Assembly: GCA_007127695.1 (NCBI GenBank)
Contig: SKYW01000013.1
Location: forward strand, 1 to 6,424
From: Balneolales bacterium
GTDB taxonomy: Bacteria > Bacteroidota > Rhodothermia > Balneolales > Natronogracilivirgulaceae
Reading direction: 5' to 3'
Length of the DNA stretch: 6,424 bases
The notes below the pieces were generated by a model that worked only from the letters and a program-made list of their open reading frames with translations, made no database searches and was not told the origin of the DNA. The position numbers and the translations under genes are program-made. Position 1 is the first letter of the stretch. Every line of letters begins with the position of its first letter. Of this stretch, positions 1 to 5,853 are shown piece after piece.

Positions 1-241
1 ACCGATCGATGACATAAGATACGATCTGAGGATCGGTCGCATCTTCCAGCAACTTATTCTCTATGATGTTGTTGATGTAGATGTAAGCCATAAGGTCGGC
101 CTCAATGACAGGTTGCGGATTGACTACATCACTTACCTGCATCATGGGCACTCGGTCAGGAAAATCATCTATCATGGACACATCGTATTCACAGGACAAC
201 AGAAAGACGGAAATCAGGAGTGGAGCGAAATATTTTAACAT
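1..241 (-). CDS. Putative lipoprotein, N-terminal part (cut by window edge)
   Basis: Reading the minus strand from the ATG at 241-239, the frame stays open for 80 codons to the window edge, so the C-terminus is missing. The first 17 residues form a lipoprotein signal peptide: M-L-K-Y, a hydrophobic core (FAPLLISVFLL), then a lipobox L14-L15-S16-C17. Signal peptidase II would cut before Cys17, which would be lipidated and the protein anchored in a membrane. The mature part starts EYDVSMIDDFPDRVP and is acidic; I recognise no domain. The start is supported by a GAGG Shine-Dalgarno at 250-253, 8 nt upstream, preceded by an A-tract (T-run at 258-265 on the plus strand). Base composition is clearly more A/T-rich than the other genes, which may mean weak constraint or a different origin. 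It lies 131 bp downstream of the HD gene on the same strand. Function unknown; the lipoprotein call itself is fairly secure. Confidence 0.72.
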   Translation of the reverse strand, partial: MLKYFAPLLISVFLLSCEYDVSMIDDFPDRVPMMQVSDVVNPQPVIEADLMAYIYINNIIENKLLEDATDPQIVSYVIDR

Positions 242-372
242 GGTTGCTACCTCGCTGTTTTTTTTGACGGATTACTAACGTACTCCACGGTACAACAAGT
301 AATACAACCTAAATATGTAACGTATCCGATATGCCGTTATTCTAACTAATTACGCTGTGATAACAGACCAGA
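242..372. other. A/T-rich spacer, no confident promoter
   Basis: This 131-bp spacer separates the end of the HD gene from the start of the lipoprotein gene, both on the minus strand. It holds the lipoprotein ribosome binding site (250-253) and an 8-nt T-run (258-265). I found no convincing -35/-10 pair, no Bacteroidota-type TAnnTTTG box and no hairpin plus U-tract terminator for the HD gene. Confidence 0.5.
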
Positions 373-915
373 CTATGTCCTTTTATCAAACACATCCGCC
401 AGAAACAGGATGTGCTCTGCAAGTTCCGTGTTGATGAGCTCGGCTCCCTTGTGGATGTCCTCCCTGCTCACGTTGGCAGCAAACCGCTTGTCCTTGAGCT
501 TTTTCGTGACGGATTTGGCTTTCATACCGCTGAACCCATCCGGCCGCATCAGCGAAACGGCATGCATGAACCCGCTGATTTCGTCACAGGCAAACAGGTA
601 GCGTTCGATCTCGGATTCCGGCTCCGTGCCGGTCCGCTCGGGCGCGTGCGCGCGGATGGCACCCAGCACATCCTCCGGCAGGTCGGTCTCGGGGAAAACC
701 TGCTCCAAAGCAAAGTTAGGATGCTCGTCCGGTTTCTTTTCCCAGTCGAGGTCGTGCAGCAGTCCGGCAAGCCACCAGTTGTGGGTGGTCTGCTCGTCTT
801 TTCCAAGCTTTTTGGCATAGGCCTCCATGGCATCGGCAACCATGCGGCAGTGCAGCTGGAGGTTCTCGTTTTCAATCCACGTAGTGAGCAGTTGCCCGGC
901 TTCCTGTCGGTTCAT
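373..915 (-). CDS. HD-domain metal-dependent phosphohydrolase family protein
   Basis: A 180-residue soluble protein of the HD superfamily (predicted metal-dependent phosphohydrolases). Visible metal-ligand pattern: His22 (in LQLHCRMVADAME), the doublet His54-Asp55 (in LAGLLHDLDWEKK) and Asp111 (in FACDEISGF). His65 (DEHP) and His90 (IRAHAPE) are further conserved-looking histidines. The second half, with ACDEISGF, SLMRP, KSVTKKLKDKRFAANV and REDI followed by KGAEL, matches a widespread small HD family usually annotated only as HDIG/HD domain protein; its substrate is not known to me. No signal peptide or membrane segment is seen, so it is probably cytoplasmic. The start at 915 is preceded by CGGAG (920-924) 4 nt upstream. 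It is transcribed away from the antiporter gene and may be followed by the lipoprotein gene in one transcript. The family call is secure; the reaction is not. Confidence 0.85.
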   Translation of the reverse strand: MNRQEAGQLLTTWIENENLQLHCRMVADAMEAYAKKLGKDEQTTHNWWLAGLLHDLDWEKKPDEHPNFALEQVFPETDLPEDVLGAIRAHAPERTGTEPESEIERYLFACDEISGFMHAVSLMRPDGFSGMKAKSVTKKLKDKRFAANVSREDIHKGAELINTELAEHILFLADVFDKRT

Positions 916-946
916 GACGCTCCGTTTTATCGGTTTGTTTTTTTGC

Positions 947-1104
947 TGATCAGGTCACATATTAACAGCTTATACGGCGTAATACAATGACAAAATTTCA
1001 CGGAAGTGCCATCACATGTGACAGCATGGAAAAACAAAAGGGGGATTGCAGATTCCGGTCCCATTGTAAGCGTCACCAAACCTTATTGATCAGTAACATA
1101 TAAT
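947..1104. promoter_or_regulatory. Divergent spacer with repeated TGATCAG/ACATAT motif and a TCACATGTGA palindrome
   Basis: The spacer between the divergent HD and antiporter genes carries two near-copies of one motif. At 947-965 it reads TGATCAGGTCACATATTAA; at 1087-1104 it reads TGATCAGTAACATATAAT. They differ by one inserted base and a few substitutions. The first lies about 30 bp upstream of the HD start, the second ends next to the antiporter ATG. Between them is a perfect 10-bp palindrome, TCACATGTGA (1012-1021), which shares TCACAT with the first copy. This could be an operator set controlling both genes, but no regulator is visible and I found no good -35/-10 pair for either direction. 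Seen: the repeats and palindrome. Inferred: any regulatory role. Confidence 0.3.
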
Positions 1105-2664
1105 ATGGCTGTTTTCACCGGCTATTTCTCCAGGTTGTACAATGACGAAAAACGTTTGCGTCGGGTCTATATCAGCCTCTTCGGGGTGATCATGATATCC
1201 GGACTGCTCACAGCCGGGAACATCCCGGAGCAGAACGGTCACTACGGATTATGGTCAGTGATGCCGCCCCTGGTGGCCATCCTGCTGGCGTTCTGGACCC
1301 GCGAGGTGATCAGCTCGCTCTTCGCCGGGATCCTGCTTGGTGGCATCATCTCCGGCAAACCGAACATCATCGCCGACTTCCTGATCCCGTCCATCGGCAC
1401 CGAAAGCTTCGCCATGATCCTGCTCGTTTACCTGTGGGCGCTGGGCGGTCTGATCGGCATCTGGACCCGCACCGGCGGCGCCGAGGTCTTTGCCACCCGG
1501 GCAAGCCAGTGGATGGTGCGCGGACCCCGATCCGCCAAATTCTTCACCTGGATCATGGGTCTGATCTTCCACCAGGGCGGGACCATCAGCACGGTGCTCA
1601 CCGGCGCCACGGTCCGGCCGGTCGCCGACAAAAAACGCGTCTCCCACGAAGAGCTGGCTTACATGGTGGACTCGACCGCATCCCCCGCAGCCACCATCAT
1701 CCCGTTCAATGTCTGGCCGTTCTACGTGAGCGGACTCATCATCGGCACCCTGCCCATGTTCGCCACTACACAGGATGGGGTCCGCTTTTTCTTCAGCGCC
1801 CTGCCGTTCAATTTCTACGCGATCTTCGCACTGATCCTGACCCTGCTCTTCGCCCTCGAGCTGTTGCCGTTCGTCCCCGGGAAGAAAATGCGCGCAGCCA
1901 TCCGGCGGGCCCGTGACAGCGGCGAGCTGAACCACCAGGACGCCACTCCCATGGCCGCCAAAGAACTGACCCGCAGCAGGGTCCCGAAAGACTACAATCC
2001 CGGGCTGATCGACTTCTTCGGTCCGATCGGCGCGCTGCTCGGCGTGGCCATCCTGCCATACCTGATCACCTATTTCGTGATGGGCCGGCGGGACGATCCG
2101 CTGCTGCTGATCGCCGAGGCGTTCGTGATCGCCGTGCTGGTCGGTATGGGCATCGCCATCCTGAAAGGCATGAGTCTGAAGGATGCGGTCGGTGGTTTTG
2201 TGGACGGGTGCAAAGGCGTAACCATCGGCGCCATCATCCTGGCGCTGGCTGTCTCCCTGAAAGAGGTGGCTGATGCAGTCGGGACGGCCGACTACGTCGT
2301 GGCCATGATCGGGGACCTCATCCTCCCGTTCCTGCTTCCGGGAGCGCTGATGGTCCTGTGCATGATCATCGCGTTTTCGACCGGCACATCCTGGGGCACC
2401 TACGCGGTTGTCTTTCCCGTGGCCATCCCGCTGGCATGGGCGGTACTGCCGGACCCGTTCTTCCTGACGCTCTGCTTCTCGGCCGTGATCGGTGGCAGCG
2501 TGTTCGGCGACCAGTGCTCACCGATATCCGACACCACCATTTTGTCGTCGCTGGCGACCGGTTGTGACCTGATGGATCACGTCTACACCCAGTTCCCGCT
2601 GGCCATTACGGCAGGTCTGCTGGCCATCATCAGCTATGCGGTCACGGTCCTGCTATTTGTGTGA
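1105..2664 (+). CDS. NhaC-family Na+/H+ antiporter
   Basis: A 519-residue polytopic inner-membrane protein of the NhaC Na+/H+ antiporter family, which exchanges Na+ for H+ in pH and salt homeostasis. About a dozen hydrophobic segments are visible, roughly at residues 21-38, 50-84, 100-120, 146-160, 196-220, 228-256, 303-327, 334-353, 370-386, 402-445, 450-467 and 495-518. Family-type motifs are clear: DSTASPAATIIPF (189-201), FSTGTSWGTYAVVFPVAIPL (424-443) and GDQCSPISDTTILSS (468-482), then TGCDLMDHVYTQFPLA. The first half (HQGGTIS, then DSTASP) echoes the second (STGTSWG, then CSPISDTT), as expected for an inverted-repeat transporter fold. A charged cytoplasmic loop spans about 258-300. An in-frame stop at 1087-1089 makes 1105 the first possible ATG. 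It has no Shine-Dalgarno, only an A/T-rich leader; Met30 would remove the first membrane segment. The exact substrate (Na+/H+ or malate-Na+/lactate-H+ type exchange) cannot be read from sequence. Confidence 0.9.
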   Translation: MAVFTGYFSRLYNDEKRLRRVYISLFGVIMISGLLTAGNIPEQNGHYGLWSVMPPLVAILLAFWTREVISSLFAGILLGGIISGKPNIIADFLIPSIGTESFAMILLVYLWALGGLIGIWTRTGGAEVFATRASQWMVRGPRSAKFFTWIMGLIFHQGGTISTVLTGATVRPVADKKRVSHEELAYMVDSTASPAATIIPFNVWPFYVSGLIIGTLPMFATTQDGVRFFFSALPFNFYAIFALILTLLFALELLPFVPGKKMRAAIRRARDSGELNHQDATPMAAKELTRSRVPKDYNPGLIDFFGPIGALLGVAILPYLITYFVMGRRDDPLLLIAEAFVIAVLVGMGIAILKGMSLKDAVGGFVDGCKGVTIGAIILALAVSLKEVADAVGTADYVVAMIGDLILPFLLPGALMVLCMIIAFSTGTSWGTYAVVFPVAIPLAWAVLPDPFFLTLCFSAVIGGSVFGDQCSPISDTTILSSLATGCDLMDHVYTQFPLAITAGLLAIISYAVTVLLFV

Positions 2665-2743
2665 CAGCCGCCGCTCTTTAGTTTTCTTTTATCGGATATT
2701 TCTCTACGTTCAGAGTGGAATTCTGCACTATTTAAAAATTATT

Positions 2744-4537
2744 ATGGAAACTGAAATTCTGATTGTACTGACGATACTGGGCATTACGGTGATCATGCTG
2801 GTCACCGAAGTGGTGCGCATCGATGTGACCGCCCTGCTTGCCATGCTGGCCCTGAGCTGGACCGGCATCCTGTCCACCAGCGAAGCGCTCTCGGGTTTTT
2901 CGAGCAACGCGGTAGTCGCCATGATCGCGGTCATGATCATGGGGGATGGCATCTCCCGGACCGGGATGATGGCCCGGTTTTCAAAAAAGGTAGTAGCAAA
3001 GGTCGGCAGCAACAAAACCGGCATCTTAGGGGTGATGTCCCTCTCGGTAGGCACCATATCCGGAGTCATTCAGAACATCGGTGCGGCGGCCCTGTTTTTG
3101 CCGAGTATCCTGGATATTGCACGCCGGACAAAAATTTCGGTCTCGGCGCTTATCATGCCCATCGGTTTTGCCGCGATCATCGGCGGCACGCTCACCATGG
3201 TTGGCTCCGGTCACCTGATCCTGACCAACGACCTGCTCATGAGTGCGGACCTGGAACCATATGGACTCTTTGCCGTAACCCCGGTGGGCATCGTCCTGCT
3301 GGTGGCTGCCATTTTGTTCTTTCTGGTTTTTGGGAAATACCTTCTTCCGCAGGATACGGAAGGCGGTCAACAGGAGTTGACCGAGCAGGAAAAAGTGATG
3401 GAGACCTTTGAATTATCCCGGAGCATCCGGTACTTCCGCATTCCGACCGTGAGTCCGCTTGTGGACAAAACCCTGGAGGATTCAGGTATATGGCGTGATT
3501 ATCATCTCAACATCCTGGCCCTGGCCGGAAAGAAGTATGTGAAATACGCTCCCTGGCGTGAAACACGCTTTGAGGCCGACCAGATTCTGGCATTGTACGG
3601 GGATTCGGAGCGCATCGACCAGTATGTATCCGATTACAAGCTCGAGCCCGTGACCTATGCCCCGATGTTTCATGGCATCGATGATCATGCGGAATCAGGT
3701 TTTGTGGAGGTGATCATCCCGCCGCGTTCGGAGCTTGTGGGAAAGACCATCCGGAAATTTTCCATGCGGAAACGGTATGCGGTGGAACCGCTTATGATAT
3801 TCAGTCAGGGCAAGAAGATCGAGGGGGATATTTCCGATCATGAAATCCTTGCAGGAGATACTTTTATTGTATACGGTCCCTGGTCGCACATCCAGGAGCT
3901 TCAGCAAAGCGAGCCGTTTGTTGTTGCCACGCCGTTTGAAGCCGAACCGCGGGACCGGTCCAAGACCTGGGTAGCCGCCGGCAGTTTCGGGCTGGCCATC
4001 GCCCTGGCGCTCACCGGTTTTTCCATCTCCATCGCCTTTCTGACCGGGGCCATGGCCATGGTGCTGACCCGGGTGATGTCCATCCAGGAGGCCTACCGGG
4101 CCATCGAATGGAAGGTGGTGTTCCTGCTGGTCGGACTCATCCCTCTTGGCGTGGCCATGCAGAACAGTGGAGCCGCCGAATTCCTGGCTCAAAACGTGAT
4201 GGGCGTGGTGGAGGGCAGCCATCTTCTGGTACTGCTTCTCACGGTGGGTGTGCTGGCGACCGGCTTCTCGCTGGTCATGTCCAACGTGGGCGCCGTGGTG
4301 GTCCTTGCGCCGCTGGTCGTGAGTATCGGGACCCTTGCCGGGGTGGATCCGCGTCCGCTCGTACTGCTCGCCGCCGTTTGCGCTGGCAACTCCTTTGTGC
4401 TCCCCACACACCAGGTCAATGCCCTGCTGATGACCGCCGGGGGATACAAGACGCGCGATTATTTCAAGGCCGGCGGGGGCATGACCATCGTCTTCCTTGC
4501 CGTGGCCGTCAGCTTTTTCTATTTCGCATTTTTCTGA
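2744..4537 (+). CDS. SLC13/DASS-type permease with two central RCK_C (TrkA_C) domains
   Basis: A 597-residue inner-membrane carrier of the SLC13 (divalent anion:Na+ symporter, ArsB/CitT-like) superfamily. Layout: membrane half 1 (about 4-202); two cytoplasmic RCK_C-like domains at about 222-305 (SPLVDKTLEDSGI to FEADQILALYGD) and 315-395 (FVEVIIPPRSELVGKTIRKF to ILAGDTFIVYGP); membrane half 2 (about 408-597). Re-entrant-loop motifs occur twice: QNIGAAALFLP (110-120) and MSNVGAVVVLAP (512-523), the latter followed by NSFVLPTHQVNALLMTAGGY (549-568). The frame is open back to 2636, overlapping the antiporter gene, but those 36 extra residues are unlike the family and METEILIVLTILG is a typical beginning. 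I therefore place the start at 2744, although its leader is A/T-rich with no Shine-Dalgarno. It begins 79 bp after the antiporter stop and may be co-transcribed. Related carriers move sulfate, dicarboxylates or other anions; the substrate here is unknown. Confidence 0.88.
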   Translation: METEILIVLTILGITVIMLVTEVVRIDVTALLAMLALSWTGILSTSEALSGFSSNAVVAMIAVMIMGDGISRTGMMARFSKKVVAKVGSNKTGILGVMSLSVGTISGVIQNIGAAALFLPSILDIARRTKISVSALIMPIGFAAIIGGTLTMVGSGHLILTNDLLMSADLEPYGLFAVTPVGIVLLVAAILFFLVFGKYLLPQDTEGGQQELTEQEKVMETFELSRSIRYFRIPTVSPLVDKTLEDSGIWRDYHLNILALAGKKYVKYAPWRETRFEADQILALYGDSERIDQYVSDYKLEPVTYAPMFHGIDDHAESGFVEVIIPPRSELVGKTIRKFSMRKRYAVEPLMIFSQGKKIEGDISDHEILAGDTFIVYGPWSHIQELQQSEPFVVATPFEAEPRDRSKTWVAAGSFGLAIALALTGFSISIAFLTGAMAMVLTRVMSIQEAYRAIEWKVVFLLVGLIPLGVAMQNSGAAEFLAQNVMGVVEGSHLLVLLLTVGVLATGFSLVMSNVGAVVVLAPLVVSIGTLAGVDPRPLVLLAAVCAGNSFVLPTHQVNALLMTAGGYKTRDYFKAGGGMTIVFLAVAVSFFYFAFF

Positions 4538-4661
4538 GGATGAGGGGGCTGGCCAGTGCAGAAGCGCCGGCCAATGGAGGTGATGCCGGCATGGACTGAG
4601 GAACGGTTTGCCAAGTAAGCGCGGCGGACTAATTTGGAACCGTACTGAATTGGACCTCAAT

Positions 4662-4690
4662 ATGACATCCTCCCTGTAAATCCGTATATT
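4662..4690 (+). promoter_or_regulatory. Predicted sigma70-type promoter for argB
   Basis: ATGACA (4662-4667, five of six with TTGACA) is followed by exactly 17 bp and then TATATT (4685-4690, five of six with TATAAT). Transcription would start near 4697, about 25 nt before the argB ATG, leaving room for the AGGA Shine-Dalgarno at 4711-4714. It suggests argB begins its own transcription unit instead of depending on the transporter genes 184 bp upstream. The call rests on consensus matching only. Confidence 0.5.
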
Positions 4691-4721
4691 ACGCTCCTTT
4701 ATCAAATGACAGGACTGTCCC

Positions 4722-5549
4722 ATGTCAGCGGAACAACCCATCTGCGTTGTCAAATACGGTGGCAACGCCATGACCGATGCCGGTCTGAAAAAACAGGTCA
4801 TCCAGCAGATTTGCCTGTTGCAGAACTTTGGCTATAACGTGGTCATTGCCCATGGGGGTGGACCGTTCATCAAAAAAGCGCTGCTTCAGGCGCAAATTGA
4901 ATCGGAATTCATCGATGGTCACCGCGTGACCACCCCCGAAGCGCTCGAACACGTGGAAACCGCCCTGAAAGGCCAGGTTAACGGCTCGCTCGTCCGGCTC
5001 GTCAACCAACTGGGCTACAAAGCGGTGGGCCTGTCCGGCAAGGACGGCAAGATTGCCACGGCCGTCAAACGCATCCACAGGAAACTGGTGGATGGCCACA
5101 CCGAGGAGCACGACCTGGGCCGGGTCGGAGATGTAGTCAGCATTGATACGCACCTGCTGGAGCTGCTGCTGGCGCACGGATACATTCCCGTAATGGCCTG
5201 CCTGGCCGCCGATGTCGATAGCAACGAATACAACGTGAATGCCGACATGTTCGCCGGACACCTGGCCGGTGCGCTCAAAGCCGAGAAGTTCATCGTCCTC
5301 ACCGATGTGGACGGACTCATGCGGGACAAGGACGATCCAGCCACGCTCATATCCAACCTCCGGATTTCTGAAATCGGCACGCTCAGGCAGGAAGGTGTCA
5401 TCCAGGGCGGCATGATGCCTAAGATCGAGGCCTGCGAAATCGCCCTGAAAAACGGCGCCGGCTCCGCGGTGATCCTCAACGGCACCGTCCCGGAGCAGCT
5501 CGAAGCGGTCGGCAGGCGGCAGTCCGTTGGAACTACCATCACAAACTGA
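4722..5549 (+). CDS. argB: Acetylglutamate kinase (ArgB)
   Basis: A 275-residue cytoplasmic kinase of the amino-acid kinase family. It phosphorylates N-acetylglutamate with ATP to N-acetyl-gamma-glutamyl phosphate, the second step of arginine synthesis. Motifs in order: VVKYGGNAM (9-17, Lys11 contacting phosphates), HGGGP (44-48), DGHRVT (65-70), VGLSGKDG (102-109), GRVGDV (133-138), YNVNAD (170-175, Asp175 the expected organising aspartate), LTDVDGL (193-199), GGMMPKIEA (229-237, Lys234) and GTTIT (270-274). Everything needed for activity appears present. Lys11 lies close to the N-terminus, so the N-terminal helix of arginine-inhibited hexameric enzymes is absent; this suggests, but does not prove, a non-feedback-inhibited form. 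The ATG at 4722 has AGGA at 4711-4714, 7 nt away. argC follows after the 304-bp repeat block. If the host is a Bacteroidota member, N-succinylglutamate is an alternative substrate, since some of that group use succinylated intermediates. Confidence 0.95.
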   Translation: MSAEQPICVVKYGGNAMTDAGLKKQVIQQICLLQNFGYNVVIAHGGGPFIKKALLQAQIESEFIDGHRVTTPEALEHVETALKGQVNGSLVRLVNQLGYKAVGLSGKDGKIATAVKRIHRKLVDGHTEEHDLGRVGDVVSIDTHLLELLLAHGYIPVMACLAADVDSNEYNVNADMFAGHLAGALKAEKFIVLTDVDGLMRDKDDPATLISNLRISEIGTLRQEGVIQGGMMPKIEACEIALKNGAGSAVILNGTVPEQLEAVGRRQSVGTTITN

Positions 5550-5552
5550 TTC

Positions 5553-5653
5553 ATGAAATGTCCATGACCTGGTATGATCCCGGACACACGGGAGCATGAT
5601 CATCATCGTCATGGACATTCTATGTGACCTTATGATTCAGAAATTATAAACAC
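5553..5653 (+). repeat. Repeat unit 1, with 12-bp inverted repeat
   Basis: A 101-bp unit. A perfect 12-bp inverted repeat, AATGTCCATGAC (5557-5568) and GTCATGGACATT (5608-5619), encloses a 39-nt loop. Inside the loop CCCG (5579-5582) can pair with CGGG (5589-5592) across GACACA, flanked by ATGAT (5574-5578) facing ATCAT (5599-5603) with a bulge. After the stem come CTATGTGACCT and an A/T-rich tail ending ATAAACAC. A 14-codon frame including the stop (5558-5599) would read MSMTWYDPGHTGA. Confidence 0.88.
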
Positions 5654-5752
5654 ATGAAATGAACATGACAGCCTTCGGCTGACTCATATGAGCATGATCA
5701 AATCCTGTCATGTGAATTCATTCTGACATTATGAATCAATGATTATAAACAG
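5654..5752 (+). repeat. Repeat unit 2, diverged but still stem-forming
   Basis: A 99-bp unit whose arms differ from units 1 and 3 yet still pair. AATGAA (5658-5663) faces TTCATT (5717-5722), and CATGACA (5664-5670) faces TGTCATG (5706-5712), giving 13 bp interrupted by a 4-nt bulge, TGAA (5713-5716). Inside are a compact hairpin, CAGCC-TTC-GGCTG (5669-5681, sharing two bases with the outer arm), and the perfect palindrome CTCATATGAG (5683-5692). The tail reads TATGAATCAATGATTATAAA, then CAG. Homology to the other units is clear from ATGAAATG, GAGCATGAT, GTCATG and ATAAACA in matching positions. Confidence 0.82.
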
Positions 5753-5853
5753 ATGAAATGTCCATGACCGGGCAAGACCCCGGACACACAGGAGCATGAT
5801 TATAATCGTCATGGACATTCTATGTGACCTAATGAATCGAAGAATATAAACAC
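5753..5853 (+). repeat. Repeat unit 3, adjoining argC, with 12-bp inverted repeat
   Basis: A 101-bp unit, aligning to unit 1 without gaps at 13 differences by hand count. The 12-bp arms are identical to unit 1 (5757-5768 and 5808-5819), again around 39 nt. Differences cluster in the loop (5770-5778, 5790, 5801, 5804) and the tail (5831-5845). The inner fold differs from unit 1: CCGGG (5768-5772) can pair with CCCGG (5779-5783). A 14-codon frame including the stop (5758-5799) would read MSMTGQDPGHTGA. The unit ends ATATAAACAC directly against the argC ATG, so its tail is the argC translation leader. Confidence 0.88.

Larger units (their letters stand above)
5553..5853 (+). repeat. Three tandem ~100-bp hairpin units filling the argB-argC spacer
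   Basis: The whole 304-bp non-coding gap (5550-5853) is three head-to-tail units of 101, 99 and 101 bp, beginning 3 bp after the argB stop and ending at the base before the argC ATG. Shared blocks in order: ATGAAATG at the start, CATGAC, GAGCATGAT, GTCATG, TATGA(T/A)TC and ATAAACA at the end. Units 1 and 3 are much closer to each other than to unit 2. The block looks more A/T-rich than the flanking genes. If argB and argC are co-transcribed it lies in the mRNA as three consecutive stem-loops. No U-tract follows any stem, so these are not ordinary intrinsic terminators. I do not recognise it as a known riboswitch, REP or ERIC element. Confidence 0.9.

Noticed and set aside
1099..1104. TATAAT as the antiporter -10 box
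   Set aside because: It touches the ATG, so transcription would begin inside the gene, and the -35 position (CCAAAC) does not match.
1255..1935. 226-residue minus-strand open frame inside the antiporter gene
   Set aside because: Antisense shadow of an unmistakable NhaC-family frame in GC-rich DNA.
2636..2743. Upstream start for the SLC13 gene at 2636
   Set aside because: It would overlap the antiporter gene by 29 bp and add 36 residues rich in Ser, Arg and Cys that do not fit the family; METEIL at 2744 does.
4566..4590. GCCGGC-N13-GCCGGC hairpin as SLC13 terminator
   Set aside because: Each hexamer is self-complementary, so the pairing is trivial, and no T-run follows.
4540..4599. 19-codon frame after the SLC13 stop (MRGLASAEAP...)
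   Set aside because: It is the tail of an out-of-frame shadow; GAGG abuts its ATG with no spacing, and nothing recognisable is encoded.
3695..4801. 368-residue minus-strand open frame across the SLC13 gene and argB start
   Set aside because: Composition is His/Gly/Gln-rich as expected from the antisense of membrane-protein codons; no family resemblance.
4725..5618. 297-residue minus-strand open frame covering argB
   Set aside because: It lies entirely antisense to argB, whose frame carries all kinase motifs; its MSMT start comes from the inverted-repeat arm of unit 1.
5557..5625. Intrinsic terminator for argB
   Set aside because: The 12-bp stem has a long 39-nt loop and is followed by CTATGTGACC, not a U-tract.
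5553..5853. CRISPR array
   Set aside because: The repeats are ~100 bp, contiguous and diverged, with no regular short repeat/spacer alternation and no cas gene.
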